Shown here one piece after another: positions 1 through 9,816 of a stretch of 64,000 nucleotides of DNA. The stretch is from JACXTP01 sp963789555. Its GTDB lineage: Archaea > Thermoplasmatota > Thermoplasmata > Methanomassiliicoccales > UBA472. Each line of letters opens with the position of its first letter. The first letter of the stretch is position 1. Under the pieces are notes generated by a model. It was not told the DNA's origin and did not search any database. It saw nothing but the letters and a program-made list of their open reading frames with translations. A program made the position numbers and the translations under genes. The stretch lies in the NCBI GenBank assembly GCA_963789555.1, contig CAWBKY010000004.1, positions 1-64,000 of the forward strand, given 5' to 3'.

Positions 1-241
1 TAAAAATAAATAATAATGTAAAAATAATTAACAATTGCACAACCCTCAATACATAGTGAATTTGGATAATCATTGGACAGATCGGGATTTCAAACCAGAA
101 AAGTGACTGACTGAGGTCCCTTTTGTATTGCCCTACGAACTCCCTGCCCGAAGGCGAAAGTTAAAAGCGAAACCACTTGGCTTGATTCAGAAAATGTGAA
201 AAGGAAGAAGTGGGCCAGGTGTAGTTCTGGCCTAAGTTTTC

Positions 242-1432
242 TTATTTCGAAATCGCGTACTTGAGGTCCCATCTCGCGTCATTCACAAATGATATGTGCA
301 CCTTAGGTTGTTCTTGCGAATCTACTACCATGTCCAAATAGAATCCGGAGCCCGATGATCCATCGACCACCTTTATCGCAGACATAGTTTCCCCAGTGAA
401 GGTTACATACTTCACCGATCCGGAATCCACAAGGTTCGTTGTGTACAGATTGTAGACGATGTGGACGACACCTGAGCTATCCACTCCTATTGGTGTCCAT
501 TCTTCTAGGTAGCCTCTTGTATCATCTACTACATGACAATCCCAACTCCCAACCGAGCCATGCGCGTATTTCACGTACAAGTACGCCGGATTGGGCAAAT
601 TCGGATCCGCAGTGTATGCCGAATAGGCAATATGCAGCTTGCCTTGCTTATCCACTGTGATATCTGAATTATAAGCTGCAAATGCATCTGGATCGACGAT
701 ATGGCTGACCCAACCATCAGAGTTAGTGGCATACCTGAGCTTGTATTCGCTCCAATCGATATAGACCATATGTGCAATATTATTCGGTCCAATTGCCAAA
801 GAGGCTGACCAATATGGATCGGGACCTTGGTACACCAGCTCGTTGATCCATTGGTCATTGTTATAGCTAGCATATCTGAGACTGGGTGCCTCTTGTCCCG
901 TATGGTCATAATAGCTGAAGTGCAGACCACCGTTCCCATCCAATGCCATCGAGATCTGGCCTTGTATCGTTCTTCCGGGGAACACAGGCTGCGCAGTCCA
1001 GGTTCCGCCCACTTTCTTGGCATAGACCAGATTGTGATCGAAGTTGATGTAGACGATATGAACGGCATTGCTGGAATCGACTAGGATGTCGGCGACTCCT
1101 CCTCGAGGTTGGTTGGTTCTTGACCCGATAACAGCTATCTTCTCGATGACCCAGGAACCACCAGCGTTGGTTGCATACTTCAGCGCGTACTGAGACCAAT
1201 CATAGTACGTGATGTACGCGTGACCATTTTGGTCTGTAGCTATCCTATTGTAGTCACCAACCCAGCCCTTGGTATCAATTGATGTCGTATTGAAGGCACC
1301 CGGTGCAGGTGTTGGCTTCCCTCCCATTGCCACAGGAATACCGGAGGGCAGTAACATGATTATTGTCACAAAAAAGACAGCGAGCACTAGCATTCGCGCG
1401 ATATTGCGACCTCTATTCGTTGGATCTTTCAT
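242..1432 (-). CDS. Secreted beta-propeller (BNR/sialidase-like repeat) protein
   Basis: A 396-residue protein with an N-terminal hydrophobic signal segment (about residues 12-37) after basic residues, so it is probably exported or anchored outside the cell. The rest consists of about seven similar units. Each contains a phrase like 'D..G..HI.Y', then 'LKYA' or a close variant, then a Trp 35-55 residues later. That spacing is typical of one propeller blade per unit. No catalytic sialidase set or Asp-box can be read, so ligand binding is as likely as catalysis. It lies in the AT-rich accessory segment and has no operon partner. Fold confidence is fair; function is unknown. Confidence 0.7.
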   Translation of the reverse strand: MKDPTNRGRNIARMLVLAVFFVTIIMLLPSGIPVAMGGKPTPAPGAFNTTSIDTKGWVGDYNRIATDQNGHAYITYYDWSQYALKYATNAGGSWVIEKIAVIGSRTNQPRGGVADILVDSSNAVHIVYINFDHNLVYAKKVGGTWTAQPVFPGRTIQGQISMALDGNGGLHFSYYDHTGQEAPSLRYASYNNDQWINELVYQGPDPYWSASLAIGPNNIAHMVYIDWSEYKLRYATNSDGWVSHIVDPDAFAAYNSDITVDKQGKLHIAYSAYTADPNLPNPAYLYVKYAHGSVGSWDCHVVDDTRGYLEEWTPIGVDSSGVVHIVYNLYTTNLVDSGSVKYVTFTGETMSAIKVVDGSSGSGFYLDMVVDSQEQPKVHISFVNDARWDLKYAISK

Positions 1433-2133
1433 CCTCTCATCTCCGAACGAAATAATTATTCCTCTGTCCGAAAAATCCTATGTCATTGCAGGCATGAGGA
1501 CAGAAAGGGCACTTCACGGTCTAGTTGCATGAAAGACTAGTCTTAAGAATAGATAAAATTATCGTCATATTTTAAAACATACGTTTTGATAAATGAGATA
1601 CTACTTTATGAATGCAAGATAGGGTTATCCAATGCCCTCTTGAACATGACCAGACAGAACAAGCATTCCGAATTGACTTGTACGATCGCCGATCGAGCCT
1701 TACGTGCAGTCTTTATGATCTCAACATAAGGATGTAGACTAACCATAGTTAATCTTGTTCCAACAATATGGATCTTTTTCAAACTGCCTAACATTTTTCA
1801 ATAATAATTCCATTTCATATTAATTATAAAATATATAGAATAATATCTAGATACATCCTTGATTACTTGAATCCACAATGCGTACGATCCTAAGTCCTAA
1901 TTTAAGCATTGATGTACTCTAGCGACTATCTGGCTATTATAAATCACTATTGTTTAGTGGGAAATTTTAATAAATATTGAATAGCAAGAGTCTTATTGCA
2001 TGTTGGGATAATTAGAGATATATAATGATGTGAAAATAATTTTTTGAAATTACGTATACTTCATCATTGTAAGGAATCCTTATCATCCCATTAAATAATG
2101 TAAATCAGGGATTAGAGTGGATCTAATTCTCCA
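1433..2133. other. AT-rich intergenic region with an att-like repeat
   Basis: About 700 bases, markedly AT-richer than the core of the window. I see no convincing gene: the only moderate frame (minus strand, 1606-1794) has no recognisable motif. The stretch contains the repeat copy at 1886-1935 and AT-rich promoter-like sequence just before the ATPase gene that starts at 2134. Confidence 0.6.
1886..1935. repeat. att-like repeat, copy A (tRNA-Leu anticodon-arm core plus arm)
   Basis: The stretch begins with GATCCTAAGTCCTA, identical to the anticodon-arm part of the tRNA-Leu gene (9741-9754). It continues with TTTAAGCATTGATGTACTC and AGCGACTATCTGGC. The same arm, slightly diverged, recurs at 4808-4842 and 5521-5555. 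No T-arm sequence is visible to its left. It is best read as an old attachment-site remnant. Confidence 0.6.
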
Positions 2134-4617
2134 ATGGTGGGTCGAGAAGAAGAACTTGAGTTCCTTCAAGGCCATTTAGGGGAAGCCATATCCAGAAATG
2201 GTGGTCTGGTCCTGATTTCAGGGGAGGCGGGAATTGGTAAGACCAGGCTCGCTACGGAGTTCGAGGGAAAGGCAGCGGCCAAGGGTTGCAAGGTATTGGT
2301 AGGCAACTGCGTCCCCTCCGCTCAAATACCATATCTTGTGTTCCTTGAAGCTTTGAAATGCCTTGCAAAAGAAGAAAACCAGGGCCGCGCCATTAGATTA
2401 AAAAAGGCAGTAAAACGGGCCTCCCCTGACCTTGTAGGGGCTATTCCAGTGGTAGGAGGAACAGCGAGAGCATTGGCTGCGCTTCTGAAGGAATATGAAA
2501 AAGATGACGGGATCGAAACCAAGGAGAATCTGCTCTTCGGAACATTAGAGCTGTTTAAGGTGGAATCTGAACAAAACCCCTTGATAATCCGCCTTGATGA
2601 CCTACAGTGGGCAGATTCAGCCAGTATCGGGATGCTTCATTTCCTTGCCAGGAATGTTCGCGATTTACCGATAATCCTGCTTGGGACCTACCGCACTGAG
2701 GAAGTTTTGACCCGGGAGAGGGAGGTCCATCCGTTCCTGGACAGCTTACAGGTCATGAGGCGTGAGGGAATCGTGGAAGAAGTTGAACTGCATCCTCTGG
2801 CGGAAAAGGAGACTCAACAGGTTGTATCCAGCATGCTGCAAAGTCCGGTGCAGAAGGAAGTAGTGGATCGTATTTTCAAGGAGAGTGGCGGTAGCCCTCT
2901 ATTCACCATTGAGGTATTGCGAATGCTCGTGTCTGAGGGCAGATTGGTGGAAAAAAACGGGACCTATATGATGGCCGGAGATGGGGTGATTCACATCCCT
3001 CGGACCATACAAGAGGTAATATCTCGGCGCATGGACAAGCTATCAAAGGAACAAAGGAGAATACTTGAGTGTGCATCAGTGATTGGTGATAGGTTTGATT
3101 CCAACCTCCTTTCCGAATCTTTGGGGATCGATGATCTACATCTACTAGACGAGCTTGATACCATTTCCAAGAGTTTTCAATTGGTGGGTTGGGATGAATG
3201 CACTTTCAAGTTCACCCATGCGAAGATAAGGGATGTTACATACGACGCCATCCTCGGGCCAAAACAAGTGGAACTGCATAAAAGGGTGGGAAATTCTTTA
3301 GAAAAGCGACTCCCAGACAATTCTCTCCTTGGAGCTTTGTCATGGCACTTCGACAGAGCACAACTTAAGGAGAAGTGTATCAAATACTCCCTTCAGGCAG
3401 GGAAATTTTGCTCTGCAAGGAAAGCGGTGATCGAGGCAAAATCCTTCTATTTATTGGTCCTAGCCAGAACCGAAGACGACCCATGCCATATCCCTGAACG
3501 TCTTGAGGCGCTCGAAGGCCTGGGAGATCTCGGAGTTCATCAATCAACTGCAAAAGAATGGTTCTCTTACTATGAGCAGTTCCTGGAATTGAACCGCGAT
3601 AAGAGAGCGCGGGCAAGGGTCCTAGCCAAGGCAGGGGAATGTTGGGATCAGATGGGACTGATGGACGTTGAAAAAGCCCACGAACTCCTTGATGAGGCTG
3701 AGTCGCTCTCGGAGGGAGATCCTACGATTCTTGCTTTCATCGAGCGCGAAAGGGGCGACCTATATGGCAATGATGGAAAATGGATTGAGCAACAGGCTCA
3801 CCTAGCTAAGGCAAGGGAATTTTATGAAGAGGCGGGGGATGCCAAAGGGGTTATAATAATCAGAATTCACGAAGGAAATTCCCTCTTTGAGCGAGGCCGA
3901 TTACCCGAGGCCAAAGCGATCGCAGAGGAATTGTTGCCCCTTGCAATAAAAATGGAGGATTTAGAACTTATAGCCGAAGTTGAATTTTGGAATGCTCAAA
4001 TAAATGCATGGGTGGGGGAAACCAAACTGGCTATTAAACAATGTACTGAGGTCATTCAATTGACGGAAAAACTAGGTCTGATGTGGCAGTGGAGGAATGC
4101 TGTACTTTTTAGAGCCTGGGCAGAAGAGCTTGATGGAGATTTCGAATCCGCAAGGAAAGATATGTTAAATGAACTCGAGTTTGAAAAGATACACGAATCA
4201 AATGATCCATGGATTGGATTTTGCGAAATCTTACTCGGTCTCTATGAATTGGAACTAGGCCTACAAGATAGTGCGGAAATCCATTATAATGATGGGGCGA
4301 GGAAACTGACCCCGTTTCTTGAAGGCAAACGTGGTTCCATCTATACCACCGAACTCATGGCCGAGCTCTTGGCAGCTAGAGGCAATTACCAAAAGAGCGA
4401 TGAGGCACATAATTTGGCCATTAAATTGAGTGAAGAAACTGATTATGGGTTAGAGCTAGTAGATTGTCGTTCGAGGTATGGGGTGTCCCTGGCCAGGCGA
4501 GGGTTGCTGGTGAAAGCTCGAAGCCAATTCGATGAGGCCATGAAGGTAGCTATGAGAATGGGTTGTGAGAAAAGAGTTCAGATCATGGCAAAACGAGTTG
4601 GTATTGTTCTCGGTTAA
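2134..4617 (+). CDS. STAND-type AAA ATPase with helical (TPR-like) repeats
   Basis: An 827-residue protein. The N-terminal NTPase domain belongs to the AAA_16/MalT-like STAND group: it starts with VGREEEL, has Walker A GEAGIGKT at residues 30-37 and a Walker B region 'IIRLDDLQWAD' near residue 150-160. A winged-helix-like segment follows (about 280-350). The long C-terminal half is helical and TPR-like, with many Ala/Leu/Glu-rich helices. In this family the repeats usually sense a ligand or partner and the ATPase acts as a switch. No DNA-binding, cyclase or nuclease output domain can be seen. The gene stands alone between two att-like repeats (1886 and 4803), which suggests it arrived as a cassette. 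Confidence 0.8.
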   Translation: MVGREEELEFLQGHLGEAISRNGGLVLISGEAGIGKTRLATEFEGKAAAKGCKVLVGNCVPSAQIPYLVFLEALKCLAKEENQGRAIRLKKAVKRASPDLVGAIPVVGGTARALAALLKEYEKDDGIETKENLLFGTLELFKVESEQNPLIIRLDDLQWADSASIGMLHFLARNVRDLPIILLGTYRTEEVLTREREVHPFLDSLQVMRREGIVEEVELHPLAEKETQQVVSSMLQSPVQKEVVDRIFKESGGSPLFTIEVLRMLVSEGRLVEKNGTYMMAGDGVIHIPRTIQEVISRRMDKLSKEQRRILECASVIGDRFDSNLLSESLGIDDLHLLDELDTISKSFQLVGWDECTFKFTHAKIRDVTYDAILGPKQVELHKRVGNSLEKRLPDNSLLGALSWHFDRAQLKEKCIKYSLQAGKFCSARKAVIEAKSFYLLVLARTEDDPCHIPERLEALEGLGDLGVHQSTAKEWFSYYEQFLELNRDKRARARVLAKAGECWDQMGLMDVEKAHELLDEAESLSEGDPTILAFIERERGDLYGNDGKWIEQQAHLAKAREFYEEAGDAKGVIIIRIHEGNSLFERGRLPEAKAIAEELLPLAIKMEDLELIAEVEFWNAQINAWVGETKLAIKQCTEVIQLTEKLGLMWQWRNAVLFRAWAEELDGDFESARKDMLNELEFEKIHESNDPWIGFCEILLGLYELELGLQDSAEIHYNDGARKLTPFLEGKRGSIYTTELMAELLAARGNYQKSDEAHNLAIKLSEETDYGLELVDCRSRYGVSLARRGLLVKARSQFDEAMKVAMRMGCEKRVQIMAKRVGIVLG

Positions 4618-5028
4618 TGAATTGAAATCCCGAGAGACATTTTTACAAGAAGCCGAAGTGTCTTATCCTATTAATTTGGATTTTTCATGTCAGACCGGAT
4701 GATTACTGAAAAAATGTAAATTTTGTTAATAATATATTATTTTATAAATATTGAATGGATCCATGATAAATAATATCGGATCATCAATCCCTACATCGGA
4801 TATCCAAGTTTAAGCATTGATACACTCTAGCGACTAGCTGACGTCGCTTTCACAAATCTCTAAAAATGAATACATTCCTAATTCCTATGTTGATTATGGG
4901 TTTTATGGTTGGCATAGTTGGAATAAGCCATTAGGGCGGGATATGGAGGGTCGCATAACCAAGGATTGATTATCTAGAAGCCAGAAAGTTAAAAATATCG
5001 AATAAATACCAGTATGAATGGGGTTACT
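4618..5028. other. AT-rich intergenic region with att-like repeat and promoter
   Basis: No supported gene. The stretch holds the repeat copy B and, near 4988-4997, an A/T-rich TATA-like element (TTAAAAATAT) 30-40 bases before the SnoaL-like start at 5029. Confidence 0.5.
4803..4842. repeat. att-like repeat, copy B
   Basis: This copy contains TTTAAGCATTGATACACTC followed by TAGCGACTAGCTGAC. It is a diverged copy of the arm found at 1900-1935 and 5521-5555. Only a short piece of the tRNA-derived core (ATCC-AAGT) remains. Together with copies A and C it divides the AT-rich region into cassettes. Confidence 0.55.
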
Positions 5029-5444
5029 ATGAATGAGAAAGAGAACATCGATACCGTCCAGAAATTTTACGCTGCCATTGGGCAAGGTGATATGGTTACG
5101 GCAAAAGATCTGCTAGCCGATTTCGTTGAATGGCAATCCCCTGTAACCAGAACAGACCACGTGGGAATCACTTGGTATCGACCACGCATCGGAAGGGACG
5201 ATGTCCTAGGTTTCTTTAAAGAGCTCTCTCAGAATGCTACGATAGAACCGTTCGAGGACCTGAAATTCATTGCGCAAAACGACCGTGTATTGTCGAAGGT
5301 AAGAATCGTGGTTCTGCATTAACCACGGGACGCTCATATGAACATAGCTGGGTCATGATTTTCGTACTCCGTAATGGAAAGATATTGGAGCAACGACATT
5401 ATTACGATACAGCAGACATTGAGCCAGCATTCTTGAAAGATTGA
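5029..5444 (+). CDS. SnoaL-like (NTF2-fold) protein, frameshifted
   Basis: The start 'MNEKENIDTVQKFYAAIGQGD' type N-terminus is typical of SnoaL-like/ketosteroid-isomerase-fold proteins: a helix followed by the F-Y-A-A-G-D motif. The first frame stops at 5322, but the next frame continues the fold (WVMIFVLRNGKI, then HYYDTADI) to a stop at 5442-5444. One small indel near 5300 therefore splits a roughly 135-residue protein. I prefer the ATG at 5029 over 5014 because homologues begin just before the first helix. Substrate is unknown; many members bind small hydrophobic molecules or are enzymes of secondary metabolism. Confidence 0.65.
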
Positions 5445-5463
5445 CCATGAAACGGTGAAATCA

Positions 5464-5560
5464 GGTGCAGGGGGTGCGATTTGAACGCACGGACCATTAA
5501 GGATAGGATCCTAAGTCCTAAGTTATGCAATGATATACTCCAGCGACTATCTAGCCTATA
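5464..5560 (-). repeat. Truncated copy of tRNA-Leu 3' half (attachment site copy C)
   Basis: Positions 5464-5520 match the tRNA-Leu gene segment 9698-9754 with one mismatch in 57 bases. The match covers the CCA end, T arm, variable arm and the 3' side of the anticodon arm. The D arm and 5' acceptor strand are absent; instead the arm AGTTATGCAATGATATACTC and AGCGACTATCTAGCC follows, related to copies A and B. This is the pattern left when an element integrates into the 3' part of a tRNA gene and restores it at one end. Confidence 0.85.
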
Positions 5561-5939
5561 CAATTCACGCCGTTAAGAAATGATAAAATTAATAATAATT
5601 AGAAGCGAATATTATTTCAAACTCGCTGTCCATGCTTCAACCGAAACCTCGATGAGAATTTGGAACGGAGCATCGAGAATGCTCCGTAACCCCTAAAGAT
5701 CGCGTGGGTATGGACCTAGATACACAACATTGTGGGCCCATAACTACAATAGGATTCCTATATGATTCGCTGAGCCCGAGTCCGGGCCTTGACATCAAGC
5801 CTTCTTTTAAGATTTTCCTCTCCCAAGTAGTTATCCTGCTTTCCGGGAATGGTAACAATTCAATTTTTTTATTGTGGACGAGACTAATTTAACCGATACG
5901 AAAGAATAATATCGTCATTCTTCCAAATCATTTTTGACT
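5561..5939. other. AT-rich spacer in the tRNA-Leu island
   Basis: About 380 bases between the att copy and the P-type ATPase. Short frames occur on both strands but none has a family motif or a convincing start signal. I see no supported gene here. Confidence 0.5.
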
Positions 5940-8454
5940 ATGAACAAAGAGAGTATAGTGGCGAACTCAGGGGGTGGGACCAGATGTCGCTACGATCGAT
6001 GCGCGGGGGAATCAAGCGAAGATCTCTTTCAAGAACTGCATTCCTCATCAAAGGGTCTCAGTGAAACCGAAGCGAAATCAAGGCTTTCAATCTATGGCAG
6101 GAACGAGTTGCTTCAGAAGAGGAAGAATCCCTATCTTCGGTTTCTAGGATACTTTTGGAGCCCCTATCCCATGGATGATAGAGGCCGCCTTGGTGCTTAT
6201 CTGCTATCATCGGCCGATGGGAGGATTTCGCAATTATTCTTACCCTTCTAATGATGAACGCAGTGGTGGGCTTCTTCCAGGAGAGAAAAGCCGATAATGC
6301 CATCGAGCTCCTGAAGAAGCGATTAGCTTTACGGGCAACCATTCTAAGGGATGATGGATGGGGGGAGATCGAAACCGAAGAATTAGTTCCAGGTGATGTG
6401 GTACAAGTGAAACTGGGCAATATCGTGCCCGCGGACATAAAACTCATCCAAGGTGATTACCTCATGCTGGATGAATCCGCATTAACCGGCGAGTCTCTGC
6501 CAGTTGAGAAAGGTAAAGAGGACCTCGCCTATTCCGGCTCGATCGTGCGTAAAGGGAGAGATGAATGGCCTGGTCTTTGCCACTGGTCAAAACACTTTCT
6601 TCGGGAAGACATCAAAATTGGTTGGGGAGGCAAAGACCAAAAGTCACTTCCAGAAGGCGATATTGAAGATCGGCGATTACCTGATCATTATCGCCATAGG
6701 TTTGTCGGCTCTCATAGTCGCCGTTTCAGTTCTTCGCCACGAAAGCCTCGCTGAGACCCTCCAGTTCGCCTTGGTCCTTCTGGTGGCAGTGATACCTGCG
6801 ACTATTCCAGCCGTACTCTCGGTCACCATGGCGGTGGGGGCTATTACCCTGGCAAAGAAGGAAGCCATAGTTAGCAAATTGGTGGCTATCGAAAGGAGAT
6901 GGCAGGCGTTGATATCCTATGCTCGGACAAGACCGGGACGATAACCAAGAACGAGCTCAAGGTGGCGGAGGTTAAAGAGTATGGGGGGGCGACTGAGGAG
7001 CAGGTTTTGTGTCATGGCGGCACTGGCCTCCAAGGAAGAGATCGAGATCATATCGACAATGCGATATTGGAGGAGGTCGAGGAGAAAGGCTTCAATGAGG
7101 CCCTGAGGTCCTTCGAACAGTATGATTTCAAACCCTTTGACCCGGTAATCAAGCGAACGGAGGCGAAGATAAAGCAAGAAAATGGTTCGATAATAACCGT
7201 CAGTAAGGGAGCCCCACAAGAGATAGCCGAACTGTCCAAGTTGGGCCATGAAGCAAAGAGAGATTACTTGACAAAGACGTGAATGAATACGCTAAGAAGG
7301 GGTATCGTGCCATCGGCGTGGCAAGCGGTCCTGAGGGCCAAATCATGTTCAACGGGCTCATAGCCCTCAACGACCCGCCAAGAGAGGACTCTGCGGAGAC
7401 CATCTCAGAGGCTAAGCGGATGGGTGTGGATGTGAAGATGGTAACTGGAGACCATATCGCGATTGCTAAGGAGGTATCCCGTCGTGTTGGTCTCGGGACC
7501 AATATCATCACCGGTGAAGTGTTTAGATCAGGAAAGGCTGATGATATGGGGGAGCAGGTGGAGAAGGCCGACGGTTTTGCTTAGGTGTTCCCAGAGGACA
7601 AGTACAGGATCGTAAAGAGCTTACAGGACCGGGGGCATATTGTTGGAATGACTGGGGATGGTGTGAACGACGCCCAGCATTAAAGAAGGCGGATGCCGGG
7701 ATAACCAGTCGCGGGTGCCACGGATGCTGCCAAGTCCGCGGCGTCCATCGTATTGACCAGACCAGGCCTTAGCGTCATCGTGGACGCATTAAAGGAGAGC
7801 AGGAAGATATTCCGAAAGATGAACAACTATGCCATATATCGAATCTCTGAAACGATGCGCGTCATCCTTTTCATTACTTTGTCCATCCTCATTTTCCAAT
7901 TCTATCCAGTTACAGCGCTCATGATAGTCCTCTTGGCGATATTGAACGATATCCCCATCATGACGATTGCCTATGATAATGTCAAAATATCCAATTCCCC
8001 AGAGACATGGGACATGAGAAGGGTGTTGATAGTGGCTACCTTTTTGGGCGTCATCGGGGTGATATCGTCCTTCCTTATTTTGTACATTGGTCTATATATA
8101 ATCCATCTGAGCTTGATGGTGTCTGCAGTCCTTCATATATCTGAAATTGTCGGTATCCGGGCACCTCACTGTTTTCATCGCCAGGACAGAGGGTCACTTC
8201 TGGTCCGTCCCTCCCGCAAAGATATTGGTCATAGCGGTGGTAGGCACCCGGATAGCTGCTACCTTGATGACGGTCTTCGGTTTCATCCTCCCATCCATGG
8301 GGTGGGCATTGGCAGGGTTGATCTGGGCCTATGGCGTAGGTTTCTCCTGGTAACGGACACACTGAAGGTGTATCTATACCGATACTTGGATCGTAAAAAT
8401 GATAGGAAAGGGACATCGCCGAGTAAAAATACCAGTGAAAAGACCATCTCATAA
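5940..8454 (+). pseudogene. Plasma-membrane-type proton P-type ATPase (P3A), multiply broken
   Basis: Reading across frames recovers most of a P3A H+-ATPase of about 800 residues. The N-terminal cytoplasmic part is followed by the actuator motif LDESALTGESLPV (near 6465-6500), the phosphorylation motif CSDKTGTITKNEL (near 6920-6960), a KGAP nucleotide-binding motif (near 7205), VKMVTGDH (near 7435) and the hinge TGDGVNDA (near 7650-7675). C-terminal membrane helices run through 7800-8340. At least seven frame changes and an in-frame stop (7582-7584) interrupt it. The enzyme would pump protons out of the cell at the expense of ATP. The density of lesions exceeds that of most other genes here, so real decay is likely, although assembly errors also occur in this window. 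Confidence 0.8.
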
Positions 8455-8593
8455 GATGGAATGAGGGCTTTCCACCTTCAGATAGATAGCCAAGTCCCAT
8501 GGTTGAAACGTATAAAAAAAGACACATAAGAAACGAGAGACTGGATATTAGTACCTTCAAAGCGTACCTTGAGCGGCTTCGATACTTGTGGAA

Positions 8594-9256
8594 CTACCTC
8601 CCGGTCCTCGGAGAACATATGCGGAACACCACTGCGATCAGTCCACCCACGATTGGGCCGATCAGATATAACCAGTAATTCGTGAAATCAAGGAGGACGA
8701 GGTCGGGACCGAACAATTACAGCGGGATTCATCGATGCCCCACTGATCGGGCTGGCCCAAAGCCCAGCAAGAATGATATAACCGCCCACTGCCAAGGCCG
8801 CCGCGGGTTCGACGCTTTGGGCCTTGGACGCAGTGCCAAGTATCACGCTCACCAGACCGATTGTCAGCACTATCTCCATCATCAACACCTGAAGGTCAGT
8901 AATGCCTGGTCCTGGTTCGATCACTCCTATATTTCCTACATTTCCGAACATGGCCAAAAGGAATAGACCGGCTATGGTAGCCCCAACCAACTGTGCAATG
9001 ATATATCCAGGCACACGTTTCCAGGGAAAGTCACCCCTTGCAGCGAAAGCAATGTTCACTGCCGGATTCAGATGGGCCCGGATACATGACCAGTGAAAAG
9101 GATGATGGCCATCACCATAGGCCCAGGAGCGGAAACCTCTACCACGCGACCGATAGATTCCATGACTCACTTCATTTACTACGGCACTCCCTGCTGCTAC
9201 GAGGACCAAGAAGAAGGTCCCTAGTACCTCGCAGAACGATCTTTCACCATTCTAGT
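8594..9256 (-). pseudogene. MIP-family aquaporin/glycerol channel, frameshifted
   Basis: Both signature NPA motifs can be read: 'HLNPAVN' in the first half (near 9060-9080) and 'SMNPA' in the second (near 8720-8735), separated by typical membrane helices. The N-terminus (ERSFCEVLGT) and the C-terminus (GPIVGGLIAVVFR) lie in other frames, giving at least three indels. The product would be a six-helix water or small-solute channel of about 225 residues. It is convergent with the P-type ATPase gene inside the tRNA-Leu island. Channel selectivity cannot be judged from the broken frame. Confidence 0.8.
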
Positions 9257-9696
9257 TTTGGGTTATCGAAATCCTTTATCCATGGCACTTCCAATGCCGA
9301 GATGGCCTTGATGTATTGGTGAGAATGTTCATTCATTCCCTGGCCTCCATGTCGGGAGAGCGTTTTGACCCAGGTATCATCACCTACACGGTCTGCCGTA
9401 GCAATGACCTTCCGGGTTTGTTTTATGCTAATTGATTGGTATTTATTTCTTTCAAAAAATTGTCGGGCGATAAGTCGCCATTGCCTATTTATTAAAAACA
9501 CAGAAAAAAGCCAAACAATTAAGCAGTGCAGGCACATTTTATGATATTCCTGACCCAAGGACAGGGGCGCCGTTACCCGGCCCCACCTCCTCTCGTGGTG
9601 CCAGGGCCTAACGAAAACCCGAAAAACCAGCGATAATTATTCGCGTGCGAATAATAAAATTCTCCACGACTTCGCCAAGCCGGTATGTTAGAGATA
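9257..9696. other. Spacer between the aquaporin gene and tRNA-Leu
   Basis: One minus-strand frame (9244-9558, 104 codons) is open, but it has no recognisable motif and overlaps the aquaporin start. I do not support a gene. The sequence is AT-rich up to about 9540. Confidence 0.4.
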
Positions 9697-9783
9697 TGGT
9701 GCAGGGGGTGCGATTTGAACGCACGGACCACTAAGGATAGGATCCTAAGTCCTACGCCGTTGGCCAAGCTTGGCTACCCCTGC
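9697..9783 (-). tRNA. tRNA-Leu (anticodon UAG)
   Basis: On the minus strand the acceptor stem GCAGGGG/CCCCTGC closes the molecule, with discriminator A and an encoded CCA (9697-9699). The anticodon arm is TAGGA-CTTAGGA-TCCTA, giving anticodon UAG (codon CUA, leucine). A long variable arm and the T arm GTGCG-TTCAAAT-CGCAC follow, as in type II leucine tRNAs. Its 3' 57 bases are duplicated at 5464-5520, marking it as an integration target. No intron is seen. Confidence 0.95.
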
Positions 9784-9807
9784 GTTATTGCCGCTGAACG
9801 TCTGAGG

Positions 9808-9816
9808 TATAATTAA
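9808..9816 (-). promoter_or_regulatory. TATA box for tRNA-Leu
   Basis: On the minus strand TTAATTATA lies 25-33 bases before the tRNA 5' end at 9783, the expected archaeal TATA-box spacing. It overlaps the end of the preceding coding sequence. Confidence 0.55.

Larger units (their letters stand above)
5464..9754. mobile_element. Putative integrated island at tRNA-Leu(UAG)
   Basis: The segment between the displaced tRNA 3' fragment (5464-5520) and the same sequence inside the intact tRNA-Leu gene (9698-9754) is about 4.2 kb and AT-richer than the downstream core. It carries a degraded proton P-type ATPase and a degraded aquaporin. No integrase gene is visible inside it, so it is either a remnant or was mobilised in trans. 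The boundaries are read directly from the 57-bp duplication; calling it a mobile element is an inference. Confidence 0.65.

Noticed and set aside
1606..1794. A 62-codon minus-strand frame in the AT-rich left region
   Set aside because: No recognisable motif, no clear promoter or ribosome-binding site, and the stretch is AT-rich spacer.
9244..9558. A 104-codon minus-strand frame between aquaporin and tRNA-Leu
   Set aside because: No family motif, overlaps the aquaporin start, and lies in a degraded island; not enough to call a gene.
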